Below are positions 1 through 11,551 of a DNA stretch of 64,000 nt, piece after piece. The stretch is from Rotaria sp. Silwood1. Lineage: Eukaryota; Rotifera; Eurotatoria; Philodinida; Philodinidae. Numbering within the stretch: the stretch's first letter is position 1; the number at the start of each line of letters is the position of its first letter. The stretch is taken from positions 1 to 64,000 of the forward strand of contig CAJNOP010000411.1 of the NCBI GenBank assembly GCA_905250075.1, given 5' to 3'. The translations under genes were made by a program, and so were the position numbers. The notes under the pieces were generated by a model. That model was not told the DNA's origin. It did not search any database and worked only from the letters and a program-made list of their open reading frames with translations.

Positions 1-1439
1 ACTGAATCATCTCTTACTTTTCAAGGAAATTGCATTTTTCCATTTTTTCATTTGAAAATTTGCTCACATAAAGATCTCAATTAGACTAACTTGTATACCG
101 AGTTTCAGAAATTCTTCGATGGGCTCTCTTCAAGATATACATTTTTTCATCTATATCGTTTAATACTAGACTCATGATAGTTTCATATTAATTCTGATTT
201 TGAGAACTGTTCCAAAAATTCATTCAATAGGAATTGATATGTTTGAGCTCACTGAGGTAATACAGTTCAATTCTAGTTTTTTTTCTTACCTCAATACATC
301 ACCACGATTATAGTGTCTTTCAGATCATATGAAAGAGAGTCTCAGAAAACGTCTGATTCCCCCCAAACACCGCTCCGCTTGCATCAGTTAATAGAACAAA
401 ATAGGATGTTCAGTGAAATTACCTAATTAGGTGGAATAAAAAAGTAATCCAGCCCTAGTATGCTGTTCTCGCAAAATGTTGTAGATTTATTTAATACATG
501 CAGATTTTGAATCATGCATATTTCGGAACATTGAAAACAGGATTTTTTTTGAATAGTTTGATCTTACATAGAAGAATTTGATAATAATCTAATATCTCGA
601 CAAAAACACAACAAGATCATGAAACCTTTGAAGATTGCTACAGTTCGATGGTCTGCTATTACTGAGTGAAATATGGACTCGAAAATATTTTTAGCCATTG
701 CGAAAAATGCTTTATTTCTGTATTAAAGGAAATGGTAGGGTTCTGAGTATGAGGCACGGGTGTGAACTTTCGACTTGTAGAAAATTTTCAATTTGTTCCA
801 ACTAAATCGTATTTTTTATTTAAAAAAAGGTTGTAAAATGAAAAAAAAAGCTAGTTCAGCATTTCCTCATATTTTCAACTTTCAAAAACTAAATTCGTTG
901 TACCCCAAGTTCGACTCACATAAAAATCTATTCACACACTTACTAAGCATTGTTCTGGTAGAGTATTAGTTTCAGTTTCATCCTAAAACTGTTTCTTTAT
1001 CCGAAAATAGTACCTACTCATGTAAAAACATAATTAAATAATCATCATTGTCTTTGATTAAAACGTAGTGAAGTAGTAAGTGATAAATACAACATCATTG
1101 ATTATTTTGAGTAGTTTTTTGATAGAAAACAACTGAATACTCGTTATTATTTTCATTTAATCGACTATTTTCGATTACTTTTTGAGTATCGAATAGAACT
1201 TTTCTTTTTACATCGGCTGTACCTATGAAAAGATTTGTGTTCGATCAAGCTTACAATGTCTGAATATTATGGATAATTTATTCTTCGCTGAATAGTTCGT
1301 ATAACTCTTGGAGTGACACATCGATGTTCTTTGAAAACGCTTCTTATTTTAATAGTACTATTTTGATGGTTTTTTTGACTTAAAATAGTTTTAGAATTCA
1401 TATTTCCATTTCCTAAAAGATTACAAATTTTCGTTTTAG
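1..1439. other. A/T-rich DNA without a recognisable gene
   Basis: I see no open frame with conserved motifs on either strand. The upstream exon or exons of the LRR-like gene that follows should lie here or beyond the left edge, but I could not place them. Confidence 0.5.
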
Positions 1440-1910
1440 ACTAATTTAAGAACGAATTATTTATTTCGAAATGTGAAAGAACTTATACTGATCATTGATC
1501 ATGAATGCTTCTTCCATTCCATTGAACATTTATCGACAATTGTTAATTTATCGAGTCTACAAAAACTGGTTTTGGATTTTCGGTGCGAGTGTATGTTTGT
1601 TGCCAGTTTAGATGTCGAAATGGAAACTCTATTCAAAAGAGCATGGAATCTGCGTTCAATTCATATAATCTGTAACAATTCTGAAAGAATTGAGCTGATA
1701 ACTTTTAATGCTATCTGTTTGAAATTACCTCATCATATAAAACGTCTTCATACTGATATCACATATAGGAACGACGTAAAAGTAATTTTGGAAAGAGCCG
1801 AACATTTATCAAGTGTCACATTTCGAAAACTCAACCCACAGGCTTTTGCAAACGAGGTCACTAAATGGCTCTCGCGAATGAAAAGAGAATTTGCATATAA
1901 GATAGAATGA
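1440..1910 (+). CDS. 3' terminal exon of an F-box/LRR-like protein (partial)
   Basis: The open frame runs from just after a pyrimidine-rich TTTTAG acceptor (1434-1439) to a TGA at 1908-1910, so this is best read as a last exon. The first in-frame start-like codon is only a GTG at 1473, which argues against a complete gene. The translation (about 156 residues) has irregular leucine spacing such as LSSLQKLVLDF and LRSIHIICN, the pattern of degenerate leucine-rich repeats in F-box proteins, which are greatly expanded in bdelloids. No F-box is visible, as it would be in an upstream exon. If real, it would be a substrate-recognition arm of an SCF ubiquitin ligase; that role is inference. Confidence 0.5.
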   Translation, partial: TNLRTNYLFRNVKELILIIDHECFFHSIEHLSTIVNLSSLQKLVLDFRCECMFVASLDVEMETLFKRAWNLRSIHIICNNSERIELITFNAICLKLPHHIKRLHTDITYRNDVKVILERAEHLSSVTFRKLNPQAFANEVTKWLSRMKREFAYKIE

Positions 1911-4572
1911 CATTTAGGAAGAGACTAATCAGTTAGTCACAAACATATCAAACGAATGCATCACTATCATCACTCATAATTTATTGGTTTTATGCTTCTT
2001 GACACGCTTGATTTCGAATGTTCATTGGCGGATCAATCAACTTATCGAACGATTAATCTTCAGATAAAAGTCGAAATATTTGTGATTATAGTCATTTTTT
2101 CATTAATAAAGATGTAAGCTTGAAAAACTTGTACGTATAAATCTTCTCTTCATACAGACTCATACTCCAAATGCAATTGTTGCATCGATATTTTATTTAA
2201 TTCAAATGCTTGTTCAAAATAATCACGTGGATGATCGAAGACATTCAATACTTAAACTAGTGTTATTTTTTTTCAAAAGAATTCGATCATTACTCAAAAC
2301 AGGGCACTTCATTCATGAAATCTTGTTGGAATTCTTAAATTGAGAAGTAGATTATTTATATACACAATTTCTTGTAACGAACGTCCAAGTGAATTATTAA
2401 TATGAATAACAATTCTTTTGAAAACGACTTGTTTCATAAGACATTGATGTTTTTTTCCACAGTTCGGCGATTATCATTTAGAAAAAAAGAGTTTTGAATA
2501 TTTTGAATCAGTAAGACTATCGAATAATTTTATTATCATAATTTCAAATAGCGATGAATAAGAATGCTTTATCAATTAATGTTTATGAGAAACAATATTA
2601 TGTGTAGGAAATAAGATTGATTAACTGGTGAACATTAGACTGAGATATTCACATCATCAGGTTTAACATAATTCAAACTGAAAATTTTCGATGAATTCTC
2701 TAAAAAATTTATTTTTTGAAAATAAAAATACAAGAAAAGAGAAATTTTCGAAATTGTCTTAAGATCATTTTAACTAATTTTGAATTTTTCCATATTAGTT
2801 ATAATGATTGAATAATTAACTTGATTCATGGGAGAATTTTAAAATGAACTGAAGTTGAACTTATTTTTCAACAATTATGTCGAATAAAACTAAATTGAAA
2901 CTCATCAAGATCAATTTGTTTCGAGTCTCAATTGAGTTTCAATGAAAACTTTTAATGAAAAGAACAACAACAATTGATTTTCAAGATAAAACATTTATTG
3001 ACAAATTAACATATAAAGAGATAATAAACTCTTGAAACATGAAAATTCAATTAAGTAGAAAGTTTATGTCTTCGATCGAAGTATTATTTTTCCTAAGATT
3101 ACTCTAAAAAATTCAGATTATGTATCTAAGTCGAATAAATTTTTATGGAAAGCATCCGTTTTGTCGTCGTTTCTGTTGGGTAACTAAAATTTTGTTAAGA
3201 TCTATTTGAATGAATTGTTCTTCATAATAATGTCGACATACAATGATCAAATGAATTTTCGAATGTTGTGCAAGAAAAAAAAATAAGGAATGTGAAGAGT
3301 GGAACAAATTATTCAACAATATTCTTATAGCCAAGCAGAGTATTAAAGGTATACGATGGACTCGATGAAAGGTCAAAAGTTTGGCGCGTATTTTTTTTTT
3401 TGTTCGTTCTGTTTCATTTATGACTCTACGAAAGCTGTCGAATCAGAGCACAATCAGGCAATATGTTTCAATAATTTTCGCCATTCTCCGCCATGAAGAA
3501 GTGAGGATCATTGAGTGTTTTGCTGTTCGATGTGTAGTCGTCGTAAGCCTGAAAACAAGATCAACATAATTATCAGATTAGATGATGCAGAATTATCAAT
3601 AATCTAGAGTTGGCGAACATGATTTAGTTTATAATTCAGCAGCGTCGAAGTAAATAACAATTCCTGTAACAGACACATGCAAAGTGATCGAAGATTCAAT
3701 ATGTTATCATGAAGGAATAAAACAATGTTCGATGTCCAGAGGCAGCGGCTTCTTGAGAAACGAAGAAGATGGAAAAAAATAGCTGCAATTCGAGAACGTT
3801 TGCTATTCACATTTCTCAATCATAATGTGAAACCCGTAAGTGACATAAAATAGTGAGCATGGGCTTATAATATTTACTAGAAAACGAAAATCAAACCATC
3901 TGTCGCCTAATTGTTAATACTTAAACGTTCAATTTGATTATCGGATCAAAGTATTGAAGAATTAAGTTTATTAATGTTTTATCGATTCCTTGGGGTGAGA
4001 GCGAAGAAAGAGTTTATTCAGTTGTTGTTAAAAATCGTTTATCGATAGCAGTAATATTGCTATGAAACAACAAGTAACGACTTTGACATGTATCAATGAA
4101 GGATGCTAGTGTATTTCGAATTGTCATAGAAAGCACAGTACAGCATATAGATATCGAGATGTGTCAAAATAACGAGTAATTCTCCATTGCTTAATGATTT
4201 GATTTAGAGAGTGGTTGTGGAAAAGATATATTGATTCAATCGAGAAAATAATAATAGATGAAAAAGCTCAGCACAATGAAAAATGGTGTGTCAAATTGAA
4301 ACTAGTGAACGAAAATAACGAAACATAGTGCATGGCACATATCAGATAATATCTTGAGGAAACTAGGTAACACAGTATGATTCGAATGTTTTATGAACCA
4401 TAATTGTTCTAACGGGTAACAATATCTCAGATGGCATCGCGATAAACTATTGACAACTGAAAATGATACATATATTGATGATCTCATCATACGATATTTT
4501 AATCTCGGCAGTTTATGTATAAGACAAGGTAAATTTGTCGTTGTTGTTCAATAGTATGAGTTTGTTATTAAA
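1911..4572. other. Gene-poor intergenic DNA
   Basis: Only short open frames without conserved motifs (for example 3143-3376 and 3604-3819, minus strand) are present. They show biased, low-complexity composition and I regard them as chance. Confidence 0.5.
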
Positions 4573-4737
4573 ATGTATTTGAATATATTGTTGCCTTTAT
4601 CACCCAGACAAACAGAATTTAAAATAGCTTGTATTCATGTTGTGGAAAGTGCCGTCCATCAATCGGAATTTCCACAAGTACAACATATTATTGGTGTGAG
4701 CAATCAAATTCGTATGCATGGTCCTGAAGAAAAATGA
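4573..4737 (+). CDS. Small open frame, possible coding relic (54 aa)
   Basis: An ATG-started frame of 54 codons with balanced, protein-like composition (it contains EFPQVQHIIGVSNQIRMHG). I do not recognise a family. It lies just beyond the 3' limit of the PARP1 relic on the opposite strand. It may be a fragment of a transposed gene or a chance frame; there is no splice or homology support. Confidence 0.2.
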   Translation: MYLNILLPLSPRQTEFKIACIHVVESAVHQSEFPQVQHIIGVSNQIRMHGPEEK

Positions 4738-4893
4738 CAACACGATCAAGATTCATTGCCTAGTATTATTCTTTTCTGTTTAATTTCATCTTTTGTTATT
4801 GTTGATCAGACAAAAATTAGTCTCGCAATCTGAACAATAATCTCAGTCGATAATAAAATTCCATGTAATAAATGGGTATGGAAAAAGAACTCA

Positions 4894-7800
4894 CCACTCT
4901 TCGAAACCATGTCAGCAAAATAGACACCTTCCCCAAACATATAGCCTCTCTATAATAAATAAAAAACAGTTTAGAATTTATTACTCTTTGCCATAAAATC
5001 GAATGATGACAACAATTAATTTGAACTACTCGTTTTATGTAGAAAATTATCCTTAAAACTTTTCTTTTAAACTCAAGATCACTAACAGACATAATCCAGA
5101 GTATCCATCCAAGAACTTCTTGCAAGAAATACAAAAGATTATATTTAGCTGTTCGAAAAATTATGAAAGCCTTATTGAAATTGCCTCTATTTTTTTCTGA
5201 AACTCATCACTTTGAACTGACCACTGATGCTTCTGGTGGAGCAATACGTAATCCTTGACTAAGAATCCCAACAAAATTTGTTGTTCTCGAACCATGCCTT
5301 AACAATTGATGATTTTTAACTTTTTGGCATTTTTTTAAAACGATCATTTTCACCTTCTCGTACTATTTTAAATAATTCTTTCTATCTTAATATATATGTA
5401 TTAAGTGTTATTGCATGTGTATTTATCATATGTTGTGCAATTCGTTTAAATTCTTCTGTATTTTTATTAATCGGTTCAATTATATATTTTAATTTTTTTT
5501 ATAATGAACATCAATCGGATGTTCATTTTCTTTATCTGTAGATCCTTTTAACAATGAATAGGCTATTTCTGTTTCAAGCAAATTATTAATCATTTGTGTT
5601 TTTGATTGAATTAATTCAATATTATCAAGAATTTTTAGTTTTTTAAGACCAAAATCATGAGGAACAAGTGTATAAAATCGATTACTAGCATCAATAATAG
5701 ATGTTTTATTTGATAAGCCTTCTTTAATTGACTACTTGACAATTTACCTAATGGCATTTTTGTCAGATCAATTTCAAATGCAAGTAATGTTTCTTTCATT
5801 GTTTCAATATTAAAAATCAAACGAATAAGATCTTGTACAGGTGATGGAAGATGAGAACAATTTTTTGCATTAGAATTATTTAATGCTTTTTGTATATCAT
5901 CATCATCATTACTATGTTGCTTATAATCAATTTCTAATGGATAATGCTTATTTGGTAATTTTTTAAACGTTTCTCGATTAGCTCGATTAGTCCAGTGATT
6001 ACCAGTTATGAAACATAAAAATATATACAATATTATCTACTTATCATGCTCGAAAAAGAAACCATTTTTGTCATTATTATTTTCGAGTAATTGAATTTTG
6101 TAATATGAATTAGTATCACGGGTTATATCAATCATGCCGAGTACTGTCGCAAAAATATCACCAGTTTCATTATCTTTCAATACATGACATGTTTCTTCGA
6201 GTCCTGTAAGAAACAAAATCATCTGGTCAGTTGACTTTATTTACAGAAAAAATCGAAGATCTTGCAAAGTCTGTTGCTCATGAGAGAACCAATTCAAGCG
6301 TGAAACGCCGCTCGACGTCATATTTTGATTATGAATAGGACTCAGTGAAACTATGAAAATCCTCAAATGGCTCATGTATATGCTGTGCCCAACCAGAGTT
6401 ATGGCTGCTTTGGTGAGTTTTCGGCTTCTGAGCAAAGTATTTATGGAAAACTAAATAATGAGATTTTCACCAGAAATTTTTTCATAGAGAGATATGTCTT
6501 ATGACCAATAGAATATCCTAATAATTTCAGTTCCAACAAATGTGTCTTTCTTGAAATATCGAGTGTTTGAAACAACTCTATTCTTTGACTCACCTTGTAA
6601 TATGCATACAGCCATTCTTTGGAAATTAGATATCTTCACAAGAATACATACGTTGGAATTGAAATTATTAGGATATTCTATTGATCGTAAGACCTATTTA
6701 TGAAAACATTTCTGACGAAAATCTCATAATTTTGTTTTCCATAGATACTTTGCCCAGAGGCTGACAACTCACCAAAGCGGCCATAACTCTAGTTGCGCAA
6801 AGCATAGGCACGAACCATTTTAGGATTTTCATAGTTCCACTGAATCCTACTCATAACCAAAATATGAAGTCGAGTGGTGTTTGACACTTGAATCGGTTTA
6901 CTCGTTAGATTATTATGAACATAGAAGAAATGAAAATGAATCAAAATTAATCTATTGATATTTCGTTTAAACCATGCCTATGTGCATGACTCTAACATAG
7001 ATATTTGAGAGTTTTCAGATAGTAAACCTTAGTTTTGATTGATAGAGAAACTTACCAGAATCAGGATCGACTGCAATACCATCCTTTAATTTCATAGTAA
7101 CGTTTTCCATAGGAATCTTTTTGTTCGAGCTACAACAGCGATTTGAACTTATATTTTTTGAAATGATTCGAATAAAATATTTACCCATAGATTTAAATGT
7201 AGTCGGAAATTTTTGTTTTGTTGTTTTCGAATATGTGGTAATTTACCACAAGTTGATAATTTTAATTTTTCCATCACAACCGATGATCGATCATTAAGAA
7301 TATCATCGAGAAATTGTTCAGGAACGATATGAATTTCGAAATATTGTGCATCTTGAATTTTTTTATTCCCTTTTTGTACTTCATCTATATAGAATAATGA
7401 AAATAAAATAAACAATGAATTAAAGAAATAAAAATAACCTTGTGTACTAATGATTACATCGACTGTTTTATCAATAGTCGTAACAACAGTATCACCTAAT
7501 TGTTCAATTTTGTTTTTTTAAAGTACTTGTCTTCTTTGATAAACGACCGACTAATGCAATAGAATAGCCATTAAGAGGTGATTTAGAATCATAATCAGGT
7601 CTAGAATAATAGGGTGAAATGATAAATAATTCTATGAGAATAAAAAACAATAATCATTTACTCATTAATCTGCACTGTTTCATTCATCAATTTTGGTTTC
7701 TTAAAGATTTTTGTCATGATTCGATCTCGTTTTGTATATTTGTAGTTTTTACTAGAAAATCAATGCAGTAGATAATAATTGAATTTGGTTACTGGTCTTG

Positions 7801-9660
7801 ATTTTGAAATAACCAATTCGTATTGTTTTTTTTAAATTTCGAACGAGGGAATACTGATTCTCTTATGAATAAAAATAAAAAGATCTTACAAAATGTCGTA
7901 TTTTTCTTTAATTTGATCTGGCATTTCAAATGGTTTTCGTTTAGATAATATTGTTGAATAAGAACATGGTGTTAACGATAATTTGTATAACTAAATATTA
8001 AAATTGAAACAGAATCGTTGAGAAAAAAAAAGATCTAATGACTTACTTGAAAATAAGAAGACCACCACATTCTGGACATGGTTCAAGTGCACCAAATGTC
8101 ATACAATCAGTTACAGTATCAATTAACTGAAATGAATTATTAAATTAATTCAAAGGAATCAATCGAATTACATTTGATTCTTTAGTAACTGATTTTTGAA
8201 CATTAAACTCGAGTAATTCTTTTAGAACATCGATTGGAATATCTTTTCGCAAATTATCTTTGTAAGTCCATAGAAATTCACTTTGTTCCTGTAACAAACA
8301 AACAATAAACAATTCTCAACTATAAATAGAAAATAAAGAACCTTTCTAAGACGTGTGTCTTCCTGTTCATCTAAAATTTCCGATTTTACATCTTCGATTT
8401 TCGCTTGTTTTACTTGTGTCGATTCATTATTTATCTCTTTACCTTTACGTTTTCGTTTTGAATGAGTCAATGTACCAAATTTCTCTTTCAGCTCTCTTTA
8501 ATCGTCATTATTCAAATCATCAAAACCGAAAAAACTTTAAAAAAAAAGTTCATTTCAGATATGAATTCAGTGAAAAACTATGAACGATTCAGCATTGCCT
8601 GAAAATCCAAGATCTTTTTTCATTTGATAAAAACAGTCTACATGATACCATTCATCAGTTGGTCCATAACTTCGTGCTCGTTTACTTGTATAATTTGTTC
8701 TTAATAAACGCAATGTATCTTTATCAATCGATTTATCACAACTATGACATGTACTTCGATTTGATTTAGCATATTGAACAGAAAATGTATCATTTACATC
8801 ATTTCCACCTAATTGAAAGATAAATATTCTATTGATTAAGAGATTCAATTTTGCTATTCAACATAGTTATAATGATTAATATAGAAAAACGTTCTTCAAT
8901 ATTAATCGAGCTATTGCAAAATACGATTTCAATACGTTTTTAAGTGCACAGATATAGAAAAGCAAACTCTTCATACGTGTGACAGGTATATCAGAGTATT
9001 TACCATGATCTGAAAATTGATACTTTCCCAGACATATGACAAAAAAAACTTTACTTTCATTTGTAGGCTCGTATGAATTTGCAATTTCAATCTTCAATTG
9101 AATATTTACTTGTCTTTTTCGTTTATGTGCATAAATGTTTATCAGACCGTTATAAAGTAGACGTGAGTCACTTGCCTATCTATGAGTCGAATAGTTTTAT
9201 TTTCATAAATACTTTAAAAAAAACAAAGATTTCTTTCTCGATAGAAACCAACACAATAAATGCATTTAGTCTTAGCAAAATTCGACATCATTATTCGTTT
9301 TTTAAAATTCTCAAAAAGAAATTAAATCTTACTCGACAGTGCTGTAGCGTTTTCTTGAATACGATGACGAATTTTATCTTGATCTTCCTAACGTAAATCA
9401 TCAAAACGTTTTATAATATTTACATCAATTAATTTGACTTTTTTGAAAAAACAATCTGTATGATACTAATTGGGAACCTAATGAAGAGATTATTTTAATT
9501 AATTAATTAATGTATCACAGACTTTGGCGTCAAATTTTGATGAGTATGTCATAAATGTAAATCGAAATGAATCTGTATCGATTGACGACCAACAACTTTT
9601 GCATTTTGATCGATCCGATTTAGCATATTCGACTCGAAATGTAGAATCGGTGGCAGACAT
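4894..9660 (-). pseudogene. Poly(ADP-ribose) polymerase 1 (PARP1-type) pseudogene
   Basis: PARP1 synthesises poly(ADP-ribose) from NAD+ at DNA breaks. All its modules can be read in order on the minus strand. Zinc finger 1 starts at ATG 9660 (MSATDSTFRVEYAKSDRSKC) and continues at about 9477-9333 (YHTDCF). Zinc finger 2 is at about 8811-8567 (VQYAKSNRSTCHSC, EWYHVDCF). A KRKRKGKE linker at about 8500-8343 resembles a nuclear localisation signal. PADR1/zinc finger 3 is at 8288-8172, 8128-8046 (GALEPCPECGGLL) and about 7990-7890. BRCT is at about 7600-7170 (SIALVGRLSKKTS, IHIVPEQFLDDIL). WGR begins at 7115-7057 (GIAVDPDSG) and 6222-6037 (TNSYYKIQLLE). The regulatory domain is at 6010-5400 (FEIDLTKMPLGKLS). 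Catalytic pieces are [11 protein letters not shown] at about 5290 and GYMFGEGVYFADMVSKS at 4951-4894. It is broken: conserved Trp codons are stops (TAG before YHTDCF, TAG before EDQDKI, TGA in the WGR), there are frameshifts in BRCT, WGR and the regulatory domain, the WGR core is deleted, a fold-back element sits within it, and the exon with the catalytic Glu is absent. Confidence 0.9.
6287..6898. mobile_element. Fold-back (long inverted repeat) element inside the PARP1 relic
   Basis: Two arms of about 250 bp, 6287-6540 and about 6645-6898, are imperfect reverse complements around a spacer of about 105 bp. The left arm begins AACCAATTCAAGCGTGAAAC and the right arm ends as the complement of AACCGATTCAAGTGTCAAAC. 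Arms of this length with no coding capacity fit a non-autonomous DNA transposon of the fold-back/MITE type. It lies between the two halves of the WGR homology, in what was an intron. I see no clear target duplication. Confidence 0.75.
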
Positions 9661-9803
9661 ACTTAAGTCTTACCTTCTGTCGATGAAACTTCAAATAACA
9701 GAAAAGTAAAACATACCGATGGTATGTTCTCTATTGCCTTGTAATGATGAAATTACATATGACAGAATGCAATGAGGTCTGATGGTTGTGGTCACACTTT
9801 AGA

Positions 9804-9853
9804 GTGTGGGTGTGGATGTGGTTTTTTCTCTCTTAATACACCCACACCCACAG
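9804..9853. repeat. Telomere-like GTGTGG / CCACAC hairpin
   Basis: GTGTGGGTGTGGATGTGG (9804-9821) is followed 15 bases later by ACACCCACACCCACAG, its approximate reverse complement. The core is nearly the same as the copy at 57739-57800, including the linker TTTTTTC...CTCTTAATA. The units match the bdelloid telomere hexamer TGTGGG, but as an inverted pair rather than a tandem array. Confidence 0.6.
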
Positions 9854-9899
9854 GGTGAGTAATTTTCTTTTTCTTTTGAATATGAGAATAGAGTTAGAC

Positions 9900-10165
9900 T
9901 GACCAAAGTAAGTGTCAGTAAGATGATGGAGTGAGCCATGTCCATTGAGGTGAGGCTCCACTTATCTGAAGGACTTCCTGGTAGTCTCTAAAAGCCCAGT
10001 CAGGGATTGCTTCGATATCGGTGGCACACAACCGGACCTCCTGACTCATTGATATATGACATTGAATGAGTGCATGTGAATGACGTGGGTCTTTCGATGC
10101 AAGCATGAGCTTTACGCTCGCCACGACTCCACCAGACTGGTCCCTAGTCGCATGTGAGTGCATGA
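9900..10165. other. G+C-richer island with an 82-codon minus-strand frame of unknown nature
   Basis: This stretch is close to 50% G+C, against about 30% around it, and holds an open frame at 10163-9915 that starts MHSHATRDQSGGVV. The frame has no motif I recognise. It may be a short interspersed element or a relic from a base-composition class like the NHL gene next to it; I cannot distinguish these. Confidence 0.3.
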
Positions 10166-10237
10166 ATAGAATAGCTATTAATTCTTTTTTATTTAATCGT
10201 GATTTATTTTTGAGAGAAAGAAGACAAAAAGATAAAA

Positions 10238-11184
10238 TTAATCATCGTTCTGAGTTTGTTCAATATTAAATCTTTGCACTCGATTATTATCGCGATCGAC
10301 GACATAGAGATTGCCAAGTAGATCAAATGATAAACCAACAGGATATTTGAGTTGATTCGACTGTATTCCTTCACCGTTTCCGCCAGCAATAACATTTCCC
10401 TGTTTGACTCCTTTTGGCCAACGCATGATTCGATTATTCCAACAATCAGCCACATAGACAGTTTCCAATTGATCTACAACGACTCCATAAGGACCTGCCA
10501 ATTTTGTAAGACTATTTCCTTCTTCTTGACCACCGGCTACGACAATGCCTTCGTTTGCACCTGCCACCCATTTCATTACACGATGATTTTCACAGTCAGA
10601 CACGTATACTGAATGATCTTGATCGACGAATATGTAGCGAGGTTTAGAAAGTTGATTGAGATGATTTCCGCTTCCATTGCCACCTGCAACTACTGTTCCT
10701 TCAGTGTCACCAATTGTATATCGTCTCACTTCATGTTTTTCATCGTCGACGACATAGAGAGAACCATCCTCGTCCATTGTCAAACCTCGGCAAGAAATAT
10801 TTGAGATGATTGTTTCTCCACTAGTACCATTTCGACGAGGCCATCGGACTACTCTTTTATTTTCGTAATCGCTTATGATGAGGCTATCTCTCTTGATGTC
10901 TACAATAACATCTCCTGTATAGTTTAACTGATAAACTTCATTTCCGTTTCCATTTCCACCGGCAACCACTAGGCCATACGTCACACCACATTTCCATTCT
11001 ACAATACGGTGATTATAGGTATCAGCAATATAAATCGTTTGAGCATCATCGTCGACGCACAAACCCCATGGGCGATCGAGTTGATTGATTCCACTGCCTG
11101 ATCCATTTCCTCCAGCAACAGTAAAACCATTCTGTTTCCATTTTGCATTCGGATGAATATCAATGAAACTTGCACGTAGTGGTG
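10238..11184 (-). CDS. NHL-repeat beta-propeller protein (3' exon; 5' exon not resolved)
   Basis: The protein is about 315 residues of consecutive NHL repeats (about six), each with the form VAGGNGxGxxxNQLxxPxGxxVD followed by YVADxxNxRVxRW. Examples are YIADTYNHRIVEW, YVSDCENHRVMKW, YVADCWNNRIMRW and YVVDRDNNRVQRF. NHL repeats fold as beta-propellers that bind protein, RNA or glycan; the ligand here is unknown. The frame stays open to an ATG at 11308, but the 40 residues upstream look non-coding, and TTTCATTTCAG ending at 11185 is a good splice acceptor, so I take 11184 as the exon start with a start codon further upstream. Such proteins belong to a large family in bdelloids, often with an N-terminal signal or membrane segment. 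Codons are much less A/T-biased than in the genes after 34 kb. Confidence 0.85.
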
Positions 11185-11387
11185 CTGAAATGAAACAAAA
11201 GTGTGGAGCAGAAATCAGCATCGATTTCATTAAAATGAGTCTTTCATTTGTTTTTCTCTTAGAATATTCATCAGGATAGTAAGAACCCTTATTTTGACTT
11301 GTCGTCACTAAAATACTTAAGTCTGAACAAAAGTTATGGCAACACTGCTGACAAATTAATAAATCAATTAAGATTTAAGAATCTAGG

Positions 11388-11551
11388 TGTTTGATCGATA
11401 TTACACCAGAGTCCGGACATTTTTTTGAAACAGATGCACAGACAATTCATGAGAGATTTGCAAGAGCATGAAGACCTAGCAGTGTATCATATCGAACATT
11501 TAACTGGTACGGTTGGAAAGGATTAGTAATATATTTATCAGAAGAAATCAC
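11388..11551 (+). pseudogene. Fragment of an unidentified coding sequence
   Basis: One frame reads ITPESGHFFETDAQ, then THERFARA-like residues, an in-frame TGA, then RPSSVSYRTFNWYGWKGL and VIYLSEEIT before a stop. The amino-acid quality on both sides of the TGA is far better than in surrounding DNA, which suggests a single exon of a decayed gene. I do not recognise the family. Confidence 0.3.

Noticed and set aside
4817..5134. 105-codon minus-strand open frame
   Set aside because: This is a shifted reading across the decayed PARP1 catalytic exon; the homologous frame (GYMFGEGVYFADMVSKS) is a different one. Not a separate gene.
5139..5258. Plus-strand frame containing [13 protein letters not shown], resembling a Ty3/gypsy RNase H start
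   Set aside because: The complementary strand reads as the PARP catalytic domain ([16 protein letters not shown]) in line with the rest of the PARP1 relic. The gypsy likeness is a coincidence of the antisense frame, with no other retroelement sequence nearby.
9524..9709. 61-codon plus-strand open frame
   Set aside because: It is the antisense of PARP1 zinc finger 1 (MSATDSTFRVEYAKSDR on the minus strand).
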